Notes: generated by a model from the sequence alone, not told the origin. Numbered from the stretch's first letter, positions 16,466 to 25,060 are shown. The stretch: 34,282 nt of DNA from Rhabdochlamydiaceae bacterium (GCA_019745395.1 JAIETG010000033.1:1-34282); one strand, 5' to 3'. Numbers and translations are program-made.

Positions 16466-17554
16466 ATGTTTTTTTCTCGAATACTACGACTCTCTGCACT
16501 TGTGATAGGGACATTTGCCGCTATTGAAACCTGTAACGCTCAAGACTTTGAATCTACAATACCCGTTGTAGACATGAACGATTTTTATAAACCAGAGACT
16601 AAACAAAAATTTATCGATCAAATGGCCAAAGCCATGCATGAAGTAGGATTTTTTGCCGTACGAAACCCTCATGTTAACGCTCAAACGCTCATAAACGCCT
16701 ACGATGCATCGAAAGAATTCTTCTCAAAACCCATTAGTCTTAAACAAGAAATCTTTGATCCTTCTTTAAATGGACAAAGAGGGTATGTCCCAGGAGAAAC
16801 GGCTCAAGGATTTCAGCAAAAAGACTGCAAAGAGTTTTTGCATATTGGGAAAAAAAATAACCTTTGGCCTTCTTGGATGGATTTACACAATCCCTTGAAC
16901 AAACTTCTAGCAGCTTTAGATGAACATGGCTATGTACTTCAAAAAGCTATGGCTTTAGCGATTGGAGAAGAAGAGGACTATTTCGTTCGCATGACAACTT
17001 CAGGAGAATGTTTACTTAGATCTTTGCACTACCCTGCGGGCCCCGTTCCCGGGACTGTTTGGGCAGCTCAGCACACTGATATCGATCTCTTCACCATTCT
17101 TCCCATGGCAACAGAAGAGGGATTACAAGTTTTCCATCAAGGGCAATGGATCGACGTCAAAGTGCCAGAAGATGCCTTCATCGTCAATTGCGGGGATAAG
17201 TTACAAAACCTCACCAACGGGTATTTTAAAAGTAGTTTACACAGAGTCGTTGCCAAACCCCATACGGAAAGATATTCCATAGTCTACTTCATCCACCCTA
17301 GAGATGATGATGCCATGGATCCTACGAAACATTGCATCGATCTCACTGGAGGAGTCTGTCAATATCCTAAAGCCTCTAGTTTAGAGCTCCTAGCCTCTCG
17401 CCTAAGAGAGCTTGGTCTTGCAAGCCCAAGTCTTCTAGAGCTAGAGAAAAACTCAGGAATTTTGGAAAGGATTCAGGAGCTTGTCGAAGCTGGCGTTGCT
17501 GCAGAACCTGTAGAAAAGACCTATTCTATTTGGAAAAAAAATCAGCAAGAATAA
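16466..17554 (+). CDS. 2-oxoglutarate/Fe(II)-dependent oxygenase with signal peptide
   Basis: A 362-residue enzyme of the isopenicillin-N-synthase-like 2OG-Fe(II) dioxygenase family. Residues 1-25 form a typical signal peptide (FFSRILRLSALVIGTFAA, cleavage after CNA). The N-terminal dioxygenase domain begins IPVVDMNDFY (32-41) with GFFAVRNP (61-68). The jelly-roll core has iron ligands H203 and D205 (QHTDIDLFT) and H259 (SLHRVV), and the 2OG-binding pair R269/S271 in ERYSIVYF. The site is therefore complete. Related enzymes act on small molecules in the cytosol, so an export signal is unexpected and the substrate is unknown. A strong AAGGAGG lies five bases before the ATG. It is monocistronic, ending in a terminator. 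Confidence 0.92.
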   Translation: MFFSRILRLSALVIGTFAAIETCNAQDFESTIPVVDMNDFYKPETKQKFIDQMAKAMHEVGFFAVRNPHVNAQTLINAYDASKEFFSKPISLKQEIFDPSLNGQRGYVPGETAQGFQQKDCKEFLHIGKKNNLWPSWMDLHNPLNKLLAALDEHGYVLQKAMALAIGEEEDYFVRMTTSGECLLRSLHYPAGPVPGTVWAAQHTDIDLFTILPMATEEGLQVFHQGQWIDVKVPEDAFIVNCGDKLQNLTNGYFKSSLHRVVAKPHTERYSIVYFIHPRDDDAMDPTKHCIDLTGGVCQYPKASSLELLASRLRELGLASPSLLELEKNSGILERIQELVEAGVAAEPVEKTYSIWKKNQQE

Positions 17555-17568
17555 GCTGCTTAACTGTG

Positions 17569-17595
17569 AAGCCTCTAGAGAAAATCTAGAGGCTT
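17569..17595. terminator. Bidirectional terminator between oxygenase and PEBP genes
   Basis: A perfect 11-bp stem aagcctctaga/tctagaggctt with loop gaaaa is followed on the plus strand by ctttctc. It lies between the convergent stops at 17554 and 17613, so it can serve both genes. Confidence 0.85.
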
Positions 17596-17612
17596 CTTTC
17601 TCATCGTTACCT

Positions 17613-18134
17613 TCACTGCCGACTATAAGTCCCAATCATTTGTGTTTTTTCCAAGATAAAAGGCCCAATAGCGGCCTCAACTTGCTGTTTGGTAGCGCCT
17701 TTGGGCAAGTCCAGCATTTCCTTCAATGCATAAAGCTTGAAAAAATAACGATGTTTCTCAGCTTTAGGAGGAGGACAAGGCCCTCGGTATTTCTCATCAC
17801 CTTTGTCATTTGCTCCCTGAACAGAACCCTCTGGAGCCTCCCCTTCTTTACAGAAAAACACTGTTGGTGGAATGTTATATACAACCCAATGGATCCGAGT
17901 CCATCCAGGAGCATCCGGGTCATCAACGATCAAAGCAAAACTTTTGGTTCCCTCGGGAGCTGACTGCCATGTAAGAGCTGGAGAAATGTCTTCTCCTTCA
18001 CAGGTGTACTTGGTGGGAATTCTCTCATATTCTTTAAAAGACGGACTTGTTAACTGAAAGCTCATGAGTTCTTGTCCTTGTAGTAGTGTAAAAAAAACAA
18101 CTGCAAAAGCCTGAGCTTTTATAAAGCTAACCAT
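17613..18134 (-). CDS. YbhB/YbcL-type PEBP family protein with signal-like N-terminus
   Basis: A 173-residue member of the bacterial phosphatidylethanolamine-binding-protein family. Signature blocks are SPALTWQSAPEGTKSFALI, DDPDAPGWTRIHWVVYNIP, and YRGPCPPPKAEKHRYFFKLY, which build the conserved anion-binding pocket. The family is usually cytosolic and starts at the MSFQLTSPSF segment. Here a hydrophobic leader precedes it (AFAVVFFTLLQGQEL). Three starts are possible: ATG 18149, ATG 18134 with AGGAG four bases upstream (chosen), and ATG 18065 with AAGGA about ten bases upstream, which would give the plain cytosolic form. A switch between exported and cytosolic forms is conceivable but unproven. 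The ligand and function are unknown. Confidence 0.88.
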   Translation of the reverse strand: MVSFIKAQAFAVVFFTLLQGQELMSFQLTSPSFKEYERIPTKYTCEGEDISPALTWQSAPEGTKSFALIVDDPDAPGWTRIHWVVYNIPPTVFFCKEGEAPEGSVQGANDKGDEKYRGPCPPPKAEKHRYFFKLYALKEMLDLPKGATKQQVEAAIGPFILEKTQMIGTYSRQ

Positions 18135-18241
18135 AAGACTCCTGTTCATCTCTAAACTTACATCCTACGGAATCCCTCATAAATAGCCAGAATTATCTGT
18201 CCAATACTTTAATCATTGACTATTTCTTATTTTTAGGGATC

Positions 18242-18790
18242 ATGTTCTTCTTCTCTTCACTAGACTTAGGAATTAATACGACTATGGACCGTTTTTTTCT
18301 GACTCTACTCTATTTGGTGCTGCTTCCTATATACTCATTTGCAGCGCAAATTGTCTTTACCTCACCACCAGAGAATTTCCATCCCAAAGTGGACGTTGCA
18401 GCCTGCTTTATAAAAGTTGGGGATAAGTTCTTATTTTTAAAAGGACTGACCAGTAAAGCTCATGGAGAAACTTGGGGGATTCCTGGAGGAAAATGTGAAA
18501 AGGGAGAAACAGCCCTGGAGGCTATCATCCGCGAAGTCTTGGAAGAAACAGGGATCGCTTTGCAAAGTTCAAAGATCCGAGACTGTAAAGTAGTGTACTT
18601 CCGCCATCCCACAATCGACTTTACATACCACATGTTTGAGTACACCTTGGAAAGTTCCCCAAAAGTTCAAATCCAAAAAGATGAACATTCAGATTTTCGC
18701 TTTCTTACGCTTCAAGAAGCGTTAGAAAGTCTCCCACTAATTCCAGGAGAAGCCGAATGTATCGATATCGTCTATGGGGTTAAAAAATAG
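18242..18790 (+). CDS. Nudix hydrolase with signal-like N-terminus
   Basis: A 182-residue Nudix hydrolase. The Nudix box is complete: GKCEKGETALEAII followed by REVLEETGI, matching Gx5Ex7REUxEExGU. Such enzymes cleave nucleoside diphosphates linked to other moieties and need divalent metal. Upstream of the domain is a signal-like segment FFLTLLYLVLLPIYSFAA. Two starts are possible: ATG 18242 with AGGGA a few bases upstream, and ATG 18284, which would give the classic short charged n-region (MDRFF). Both include the hydrophobic segment. Nudix enzymes are nearly always cytosolic, so export is notable. The substrate is not predictable from sequence. It stands between a divergent PEBP gene and the YkuD gene. 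Confidence 0.9.
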   Translation: MFFFSSLDLGINTTMDRFFLTLLYLVLLPIYSFAAQIVFTSPPENFHPKVDVAACFIKVGDKFLFLKGLTSKAHGETWGIPGGKCEKGETALEAIIREVLEETGIALQSSKIRDCKVVYFRHPTIDFTYHMFEYTLESSPKVQIQKDEHSDFRFLTLQEALESLPLIPGEAECIDIVYGVKK

Positions 18791-18911
18791 CACATTTCCA
18801 ACTATTTATGCTTGCAAGAGGAAGGCTCCATCATACAGTGTGTGCAAACCGTCTTTTTTCTAATAGTTCTGTGTGATACCTTTTCTTACTAAAAAACCAT
18901 TCAGGAAATCG

Positions 18912-19589
18912 ATGAGCTCTATATTACAACTTCTAATTGTTCTATCTGCAGATTGGGATGCTATAGATGGGGCTTTGTACCGCTACGAGCGCGCGTCGTC
19001 CTCGCATCCTTGGGAACAAGTAGGCTCCCCTATAGAAATCAACCTTGGAAGAACTGGAATGACTTGGGCAATTGGAGATAATAGGCAAAAACAAGAAGGC
19101 GACGGGAAGTCCCCTGCAGGTCTTTTTGCTTTAGGGCCTGTATTTGGAGATGAAGAAAACCAAATGTATGCAAAACACATGCCATTTCTTCTCATCACAG
19201 AGGATTTGGAGTGTGTAGATGATCCCGCATCTTCGTACTACAATCAGTTCGTCAATGCAAATTCGTTACCTCATAAAGATTGGCAAAGCTCTGAAAAAAT
19301 GCAAGAGATCGGTTCTTTATACGCTCTTGGTATCGTAGTTCAGCACAACATGCATCCGACTTTACCAAACCTAGGGTCTGCGATATTTATGCATATTTGG
19401 GGAAAGCAAGGAGAGGGATCTGCGGGATGCACTGTTATGGAGAAAGAGCATATACAGCAAATAGTGTCTTGGCTAGATGCAAAAAAGCGTCCTAACTTAG
19501 TACAACTACCCGTTAAAGAATACAGAGAAAAACAAGCTCTTTGGGATCTTCCAGAATGTCCATCTTTTACTGGAACTCAAATCCTTTGA
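18912..19589 (+). CDS. L,D-transpeptidase (YkuD) family protein without visible signal peptide
   Basis: A 225-residue YkuD-fold protein. The catalytic motif is present: H161 in FMHIWGKQGEGSAGCTVM with nucleophile Cys173 and the preceding SAG. An N-terminal block QLLIVLSADWDAIDGALYRYER and EGDGKSPAGLFALG are typical of the family branch found in Legionella-like and chlamydia-like bacteria. L,D-transpeptidases cross-link or trim peptidoglycan stems in the periplasm. The ATG at 18912 has AGGA about six bases upstream; a GTG at 18873 would add 13 residues, and neither version has a signal peptide (the frame closes at 18861). The enzyme may have lost its export signal or use a different route. Confidence in the fold is high and in the role moderate. 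Confidence 0.88.
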   Translation: MSSILQLLIVLSADWDAIDGALYRYERASSSHPWEQVGSPIEINLGRTGMTWAIGDNRQKQEGDGKSPAGLFALGPVFGDEENQMYAKHMPFLLITEDLECVDDPASSYYNQFVNANSLPHKDWQSSEKMQEIGSLYALGIVVQHNMHPTLPNLGSAIFMHIWGKQGEGSAGCTVMEKEHIQQIVSWLDAKKRPNLVQLPVKEYREKQALWDLPECPSFTGTQIL

Positions 19590-19902
19590 ATATCTGCGGG
19601 AAAGTCAAGTACTTGCGCGCAAAAGTAGAGGTCAAGATAACCGGTTAGAAATTATTCTTCGAACCACTCCGCAAACTCGGCTGCAACAGCTCCATTTGTC
19701 CATGATGGATATTCCTCTGCTAAGAATTGTATAAAGAGATCTTTACCCGGTCAGTCTCGACTAACAATCGCCGCTGGGAACCAAAACGCTTCAATTAGAG
19801 TTAAGTTTGGACTACGCAAAACACAAGCGCCACATCTAAAAGACTCTGCTCTTTTAACCTGAAATTACCGGGGAACGCAGGTTCGCTGAGGCCTTGAGCT
19901 AG
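19590..19902 (+). pseudogene. Possible decayed coding stretch
   Basis: This gap is less A+T-rich than other intergenic regions here and keeps two long open stretches in adjacent frames. The first, overlapping the ykuD end, runs to TAA 19732-19734 (…IILRTTPQTRLQQLHLSMM…). The second continues in another frame to TGA 19860-19862 (…LPGQSRLTIAAGNQNASI…). Together they read like one protein of about 90 residues broken by a frameshift. No start codon with a ribosome site is visible and I recognise no family. It may be a gene relic or chance. Confidence 0.25.
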
Positions 19903-19937
19903 AAAATAATCCAATTCTTAAGTTAGGATTATTTTTT
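19903..19937 (+). terminator. Rho-independent terminator candidate
   Basis: Stem aaaataatcc/ggattatttt (19903-19912 and 19926-19935), loop of 13 bases, followed directly by more T residues. It lies before the dapA-like gene and could end transcription from the ykuD side. Confidence 0.55.
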
Positions 19938-19995
19938 AAAGGTTCTTTCAGGAAAAAGGTACTTTGCCTATTTTTATCCCCTTACCCCCTATCTT

Positions 19996-20886
19996 ATGGC
20001 TATACAAAAAACAGCTCCCACTATTTTTCAAGGCATCTATGCAGCGGCTTTAACTCCCATGCATGCCAGCTTAACAGTTGCTGCCAAGGAGCTAGCATCC
20101 CACTGCTTAGATCTCTTAGATCGCGGCTGCTCTGGCATCGTATTATTTGGAACAACAGGGGAAGGAGCATCTTTATCGCTGCAAGAGCGTATAGACACCT
20201 TCAAACAAGTAATAGATCTAGGAGTCCCATCTCAAAACATTATCTTGGCAAATGGCAGCTCAAACCTCTCAGACACAGTAGAGCTTGCCAAAGCAGCGTT
20301 GCCTTATAACATCGCAGCGCTTCTCATAGCCCCTCCCAGTTTTTTTAACGTTACAGAAGAGGGTGTGACCGCTTTTTATCGAGAAATCATTCAAAGGATT
20401 GATCATCCCCATCTTCCGATTCTTTTATACCATATCCCCCAGTTTAGCGGAGTTCCCATCACCCTAAAAATCATCGAAACGTTACGCTCTGAATTTCCAG
20501 ATACCGTTATCGGAATTAAAGAAAGCGAAGGAAATCTTCCTTTTACCAAAGCTATTTTAGAAAAATTTCCCGGCTTTGAAGTCTTTGTCGGCAATGAAAA
20601 GCAAATGCCAGAAAGCGTGTATCATGGAGGATCTGGAGCTATTTGCGGAATAGCTAATCTATACCCAGAAGAGCTGTGCCATCTTTATGCTCAAGGAAAA
20701 CTCACTCCCCTAGCCTCATCAAAGCAAATAGATGCCATTTGTACAGCTTTAAAAGAGTGTCACTTCATTCCTGCTTTTAAAGCTGTTCTAGAAAGAAAAC
20801 GAGGCGACATCTGGCACGCAGTTAGACCTCCCTTACTTCCTTTAAGCCTAAAACAAAAAGAAAAATTCCTCTCTCAAATACATTAA
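19996..20886 (+). CDS. DapA/NAL-family aldolase (dihydrodipicolinate synthase-like)
   Basis: A 296-residue class I aldolase of the DHDPS/N-acetylneuraminate lyase family (TIM barrel). The pyruvate-binding motif GTTGEG is at 52-57, the conserved tyrosine is Y145 in LLYHIPQFSG, and the Schiff-base lysine is K175 in GIKESEGN. The position of the second active-site tyrosine of true DHDPS (PPYYN) is Phe here (PPSFFNV). No other lysine-biosynthesis gene is near. It may therefore be a sugar-acid or other pyruvate aldolase rather than lysine-pathway DapA. No Shine-Dalgarno precedes the ATG, so the start is the least certain part. A terminator-like hairpin lies upstream. Confidence 0.88.
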   Translation: MAIQKTAPTIFQGIYAAALTPMHASLTVAAKELASHCLDLLDRGCSGIVLFGTTGEGASLSLQERIDTFKQVIDLGVPSQNIILANGSSNLSDTVELAKAALPYNIAALLIAPPSFFNVTEEGVTAFYREIIQRIDHPHLPILLYHIPQFSGVPITLKIIETLRSEFPDTVIGIKESEGNLPFTKAILEKFPGFEVFVGNEKQMPESVYHGGSGAICGIANLYPEELCHLYAQGKLTPLASSKQIDAICTALKECHFIPAFKAVLERKRGDIWHAVRPPLLPLSLKQKEKFLSQIH

Positions 20887-20935
20887 CTTTTTACATTTCA
20901 CCATTTAATTTAACAATTAAAACAAGAAAATTCCT

Positions 20936-20964
20936 TTGAATTTTACGATCATTTAAATGATAAT
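20936..20964 (+). promoter_or_regulatory. Sigma70-like promoter of repeat-protein gene 1
   Basis: TTGAAT (20936-20941), a 17-bp spacer and GATAAT (20959-20964) lie about 20 bases before the ATG at 20986. The next paralogous gene has an equally good promoter with the same spacing. Confidence 0.6.
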
Positions 20965-20985
20965 GCTCAAAAAAAAGAATTTAAC

Positions 20986-21825
20986 ATGCAAGTATCAGAA
21001 AAATCATATACAGAGTCTCCACTCATTTATTTACAGGAACCTTTAGAAGAAACGCGAAACAAAACAAACGCATACGTTCTTCAAACAGGTTTTGCAAATA
21101 CATGCACTCCTCCCCAAACAAAGCTTACCCCTTCTAAAAGGCATCCAGGAATAGACAATCAGAATACTCTTTTAGAAATTTTCCATACTATAGAACTAGC
21201 TCGACAATTCGCTCACCAAAAAGAGTGGGACGCAGCTCATCGCACACTTTCAACCATCCAAGATCCTTTCTGGCGTGATTCCGGCTACAGCAGCTGCGCT
21301 AGGTTGGCAACTAATGCAGCAATTGTTGCCCCATTCCAGGAGGCTGAAAATATCATCTATAGCTTTTGCAATAAAATCCATCACGCTAAAGAGAAAATGA
21401 CCTTGGAATGGACGATTGAATGCATGCTATTCCATCCCAGGACACTTTCATTTGCTGAATCAGATACTTATAATCCCATACAAGATGATCATCCCTTCAA
21501 GGGGGCAAAAGATAGCGCTCTAAATGGACGATGGGATACAGCGCGAATGCAAATAGAAAACGATACTTCCCCAGGCTCTTTTTGGAGAGATCGAGGTTAT
21601 GTCATGCTCGCCAAGACCGCAGCAACCGTTTTCTTACAAAATGGAAAAAGAAGCCAACATTTTTCGTATCCCAAGTTGATCAATGAGTTATCAAATCTCA
21701 TTTTCAACAAAGATCTCAAAGAACAAACAGACCGAGATATTCTTCACCTAATGTCTACTCAAAAAGTCAAGGCATTGCAAGTTAGCGCACTATTGGTAAA
21801 ACCAACATTTACCATAAAAACATAA
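20986..21825 (+). CDS. Helical-repeat protein 1, possible effector
   Basis: A 279-residue soluble protein, paralogous to the next gene. The first 60 residues look disordered and share sparse identity with the paralogue (SEKxxxxxxIYLQ, then YVL). Two copies of a helical repeat follow at about 69-148 and 171-256. The consensus is A-x-x-x-x-W-x-x-A-H-x-x-L-x-x-I-Q-x-P-F-W-R-D, then GY, then CARLA or LAKTA, and in the first copy FCNKI. The pattern resembles TPR/SEL-like helix hairpins but does not match their consensus. No signal peptide, TM helix or enzymatic motif is seen. The disordered N-terminus would suit a type III secretion signal; this is speculation. No clear ribosome site precedes the ATG. 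Confidence 0.75.
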   Translation: MQVSEKSYTESPLIYLQEPLEETRNKTNAYVLQTGFANTCTPPQTKLTPSKRHPGIDNQNTLLEIFHTIELARQFAHQKEWDAAHRTLSTIQDPFWRDSGYSSCARLATNAAIVAPFQEAENIIYSFCNKIHHAKEKMTLEWTIECMLFHPRTLSFAESDTYNPIQDDHPFKGAKDSALNGRWDTARMQIENDTSPGSFWRDRGYVMLAKTAATVFLQNGKRSQHFSYPKLINELSNLIFNKDLKEQTDRDILHLMSTQKVKALQVSALLVKPTFTIKT

Positions 21826-21961
21826 GCATCAATAAACAACACTTTTTACTACAAACATCAAATACAACATCTAATTCCCGCAAATATCTCTAAAACCTAA
21901 AGATCAAGCGCTTACACCTAAAGAAATCAAAATTCACAACAAAACACATTATAATTAATAT

Positions 21962-21990
21962 TTGATTTTCATACAAAAATGAGCTATAAT
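21962..21990 (+). promoter_or_regulatory. Sigma70-like promoter of repeat-protein gene 2
   Basis: TTGATT (21962-21967), exactly 17 bases, and a perfect TATAAT (21985-21990) lie about 32 bases before the ATG. AGGA at 22012-22015 is a fair ribosome site. Confidence 0.7.
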
Positions 21991-22021
21991 TATTATTAAC
22001 AGCACATAAAATAGGATTAAA

Positions 22022-23338
22022 ATGAATATATCAGAAATAAACAAATCTTCAGAAATGATATATATTCAAAGACAACCTCAAATTACGTTCTCTGGAAAAG
22101 TGGCTGCACCTATCAATGATAGTCGCTCCTCAAAAGGCCCCACCACAAAAGTAAGCGACTACGTATTATCAAAAGGGCTCGACAGTCAAACAGAGCTCTC
22201 TCTTATAAACGAGGATAAATCCTCAAAAAGCACCTCTACAGAAATACCAACTTATAGATTGCCAACACATCTCGGCAGCCGAGACAACACCCCCCTAGTT
22301 GACAATATCAGCAGTTACTCTGAACAAACCTCTGGTAGGAACATTGAAGAGAGAAAGTCTCACTTTAAAGCAAAAAGAGAAACTCTAGAAATAGAAGACG
22401 ACACGAACGAAATAGAAGAAGTTATAGAAACTCAAGAAGATATGGAGCTAGCGTGGGAAACTATGGCTGTAGCTCAAAAACTTGCGAGTGAAGGACAGTG
22501 GGAACGAGCTCATACCACCTTGTTAACCATACAAAACCCCTTCTGGAGAGATGCGGGTTATAGCACTTGCGCAAAGTTAGCAGCTAATGCTGCGATTGAT
22601 GCCAAAACTAAGGAAGCTGCGGATATAAGCTTTAGCTTTTGCGATAAAATTTCTCATGATGAACAAAAAACACGAGTAACAGAACTTGTAGAAACAATGC
22701 TGCACCACGAAATGAAAACCAGCATAACGGAAGTTGAGACATTTTCCTTAGATCCTAATATCTCCCCTTTTGCGGAAGCAAGGTCTTATGCTTCATCAAA
22801 TTATTGGCCCCCTGCTGAGAATTGTATCGCCAGAATACAAAATCCAATACTCAGAGACCGCGGTTATTGCATGCTTGCTAAAATAGCTGCCAATAAAGCC
22901 CTTGAATACCAATACATAGAATTTGCAAAAATCAGTCGGGGATATTGCGATAAAATTTCCGATATCGACAAAAAAACACAAGCAATAAAGCTTGCTGAGA
23001 CTGTTGAAGCAACATTGGGAAACGAAGTAAAAACTGATATTGAGAAGCGATCTTTAATTGCAGCAAATGCCTTACAAAATGAAGCACAAAGATTGGCTTC
23101 AGAGGGACAATGGAAATCTGTGCACATTATTATATCTCAGATTAACAGGCCTGCCCTTCAAGATCGAGCCTATGCTGCAATCGCTAAAATTGCTGCAAGT
23201 CCTGAATCTGGAAACTCTAAGATCGCCTATGAGTTTTGCAATCAAATTAGAGATAGGAATCTTAGAACGCAAACTAAAACAGAAATCAACAGGCTCATAG
23301 GCTGGAAACGATGGATCCCATCAAATCCTTGTATATAA
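22022..23338 (+). CDS. Helical-repeat protein 2, possible effector
   Basis: A 438-residue paralogue of the preceding protein. Residues 1-140 are low-complexity and charged, with Ser/Thr-rich and then acidic stretches. Three helical repeats follow at about 149-229, 250-331 and 352-427. They share W-x-x-x-x-x-x-I-x-x-I-x-x-P, then RDxGY, LAKIAANxA, a hydrophobic helix ending in YCDKI or FCDKI, and a final xxKTxxxxLxETxL helix. The first repeat is closest to the first repeat of protein 1, which suggests gene duplication plus internal repeat gain. No known domain is recognised. An interaction scaffold or effector is the most economical guess. Its own promoter means it can be expressed apart from protein 1. 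Confidence 0.78.
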   Translation: MNISEINKSSEMIYIQRQPQITFSGKVAAPINDSRSSKGPTTKVSDYVLSKGLDSQTELSLINEDKSSKSTSTEIPTYRLPTHLGSRDNTPLVDNISSYSEQTSGRNIEERKSHFKAKRETLEIEDDTNEIEEVIETQEDMELAWETMAVAQKLASEGQWERAHTTLLTIQNPFWRDAGYSTCAKLAANAAIDAKTKEAADISFSFCDKISHDEQKTRVTELVETMLHHEMKTSITEVETFSLDPNISPFAEARSYASSNYWPPAENCIARIQNPILRDRGYCMLAKIAANKALEYQYIEFAKISRGYCDKISDIDKKTQAIKLAETVEATLGNEVKTDIEKRSLIAANALQNEAQRLASEGQWKSVHIIISQINRPALQDRAYAAIAKIAASPESGNSKIAYEFCNQIRDRNLRTQTKTEINRLIGWKRWIPSNPCI

Positions 23339-23390
23339 AAAAAATTGCTAGAGAAAATCTTACCAGGATGTGCTTTCCAACCTAGAAATT

Positions 23391-24134
23391 CTAATCTACA
23401 AGCACTAGATCTTGAGAGCTAGAGGCTGGAAAACTAAAGCAAAGAACTCTTACGGAATCTGCTCCTGCAGAGCTCAGCTTATGAGTTTGTCCTGGATATA
23501 CCGCTATCGAGTCCCCTGTTTTCAATAAAAATTTCATTCCCTCTATTTCAATTTGAAGAAGTCCTTTTACTACGATAAACTGCTCCAGTTTACTATGGTG
23601 AAAATGCTTCGGAGAATCTAAAATTTCTAATAAGGCTACACCATACTTCCCTTTTGTTTCTTGGCTAGAAACTAGGTTATATACAGCATAAGAGCCTTTT
23701 TCCATTCTAGGTCCAAAATACCGTTCCTCCAAGTCTGAAGCCATCGGTGCATCTGCAAATTCCCACTCAATGGATCCTTGAGATAGCTCATTTTCAAACA
23801 CGTCTTCCGGAAAAGGGAAGCCGGGAAGATCTATAGAAAAAAAACGGGAAGATCCCTCTGTAAAAATTTCATGATTAATTCCCGGTTCAATACAAATCAG
23901 CTCTCCTACTGCAAGAGGCTGAACATGTCCATTACAGGAAACTTGTAAATTTCCCTCTATACTTACAAGAAATTGCCTTCGCACTTTTTGATAGTGCGAT
24001 GGGACTGTTTCCGTAATATCATACTGTTTCATCGTCCAAGATTGTTTTGCCTCTATCGGGATTACAGGATGTACAACCATATGGGCACTTGCAAAAACAG
24101 AAAAACAAAAAAACAATCCCATCCATGATTTCAT
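23391..24134 (-). CDS. Exported bicupin protein
   Basis: A 247-residue protein with a signal peptide (MKSWMGLFFCFSVFASA) and two cupin folds. The N-terminal cupin (about 50-105) has lost the canonical ligands. The C-terminal cupin (about 165-235) is intact: H177, H179 and E184 in SPKHFHHSKLEQF, and H218 in PGQTHKL. It probably binds a metal and acts as an isomerase, dioxygenase or small-molecule sensor; the substrate is unknown. It is clearly paralogous to the cytosolic protein at 26554, sharing DSPKHFH, FIVV.G.L.IE, PGQ.HKL and VRVLC.S.PA. AAGGA is well placed before the ATG. It begins 14 bases after the MBL-fold gene on the same strand and is likely co-transcribed with it. Confidence 0.85.
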   Translation of the reverse strand: MKSWMGLFFCFSVFASAHMVVHPVIPIEAKQSWTMKQYDITETVPSHYQKVRRQFLVSIEGNLQVSCNGHVQPLAVGELICIEPGINHEIFTEGSSRFFSIDLPGFPFPEDVFENELSQGSIEWEFADAPMASDLEERYFGPRMEKGSYAVYNLVSSQETKGKYGVALLEILDSPKHFHHSKLEQFIVVKGLLQIEIEGMKFLLKTGDSIAVYPGQTHKLSSAGADSVRVLCFSFPASSSQDLVLVD

Positions 24135-24148
24135 GATTTTTCCTTATT

Positions 24149-24868
24149 TTAACCAAATGTAAGAATAGAGCCTGTCCCAACTTTTACAAAAGAAGGTCCA
24201 TAAACCTCTTGCAGCTGCTGAATCAAAGGATCTCCTGAGCAATGGCAAGGAGCAACCTTTTGAACACCTAACCTTTGAAATTCTTTTACTACACACTCTC
24301 TTTTCCGGGCGTTAGCAGAAAACATATGAAATCCTCCGAGTACAAAAGCAATATCCATAGGTAAATGCTTTTGTGCTTCTTCAATGATATGCACAATGCC
24401 TGGATGTGCACATCCAGTAATGATGCCAAGGCCTTTAGGAGTTTTTACAATAAGCGCTTGTTCATAAAGCCAAAATCCACCGCGAAGGACCAAAGAATAC
24501 AGATCTGGCGCTATTTGTTGGAAAGAGCGTATCACGTAGACATTTTTAAGATGAGTAGTTGCTTTTTTTAATAATTTCCTAGGAAAGGTCTTGGGCACAT
24601 AGAAAGAGGCATTTTCTGAAACCTTTTTTACAATTTCCTCAAACCCTGTAATATGATCCCAATGTCTATGAGAAAAGAGCACATGGGAAATTTTCTGATA
24701 AGAAATGTTTAGTTTATCCGCATTGGAAGTAAACGCTGCATAATCCCCTCCTGAGTCGAAAAGAATTTTACACCCTTGATATTCTAGGAAAGCAGAAAAT
24801 CCCCAACCTTCCTGAAGATGACAATTATCGCAACGATTGTCGTATACAATGGTGACCTTAATAGACAT
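24149..24868 (-). CDS. MBL-fold metallohydrolase, DHPPS-like
   Basis: A 239-residue metallo-beta-lactamase-fold protein. The metal motif is HRHWDH (H67, H69, D71, H72); FDSG precedes it (D38), and later GCAHPGI and APCHCSGD supply further ligands. The opening VYDNRCDN and EGWGFSAFLE, plus the order of motifs, fit the branch annotated as dihydropteroate-like ribofuranosylaminobenzene phosphate synthase-related hydrolases, though that specific activity should not be assumed. No signal peptide is present. It is the first gene of a likely two-gene operon with the exported bicupin, and is divergent from nudC across a spacer of about 190 bp. Confidence 0.85.
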   Translation of the reverse strand: MSIKVTIVYDNRCDNCHLQEGWGFSAFLEYQGCKILFDSGGDYAAFTSNADKLNISYQKISHVLFSHRHWDHITGFEEIVKKVSENASFYVPKTFPRKLLKKATTHLKNVYVIRSFQQIAPDLYSLVLRGGFWLYEQALIVKTPKGLGIITGCAHPGIVHIIEEAQKHLPMDIAFVLGGFHMFSANARKRECVVKEFQRLGVQKVAPCHCSGDPLIQQLQEVYGPSFVKVGTGSILTFG

Positions 24869-25060
24869 GGGCTTTTACCTAGATTTTTCTACACGAAAAA
24901 GTGTATCGAATACGTGTTATTTTCAGCATTTAAAAAACTGCACAATCTGTACATAAACTTCAGTTTAGTCAAATTGTTTACTGGTTGGAAAGAATGGATA
25001 TTATCCTTTCTATGAGCTAAAATGCCTCATACTAGCTCCAGAAAATCCCAAGGAGGTCTT

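Noticed and set aside
19881-19900. ggttcgc-containing segment as a tRNA T-arm
   Set aside because: No matching acceptor stem, D-arm or anticodon arm around it.
19996-20886. Assigning the gene symbol dapA
   Set aside because: Schiff-base Lys is present but the second active-site Tyr is Phe and there are no lysine-pathway neighbours; a different aldolase specificity is possible.
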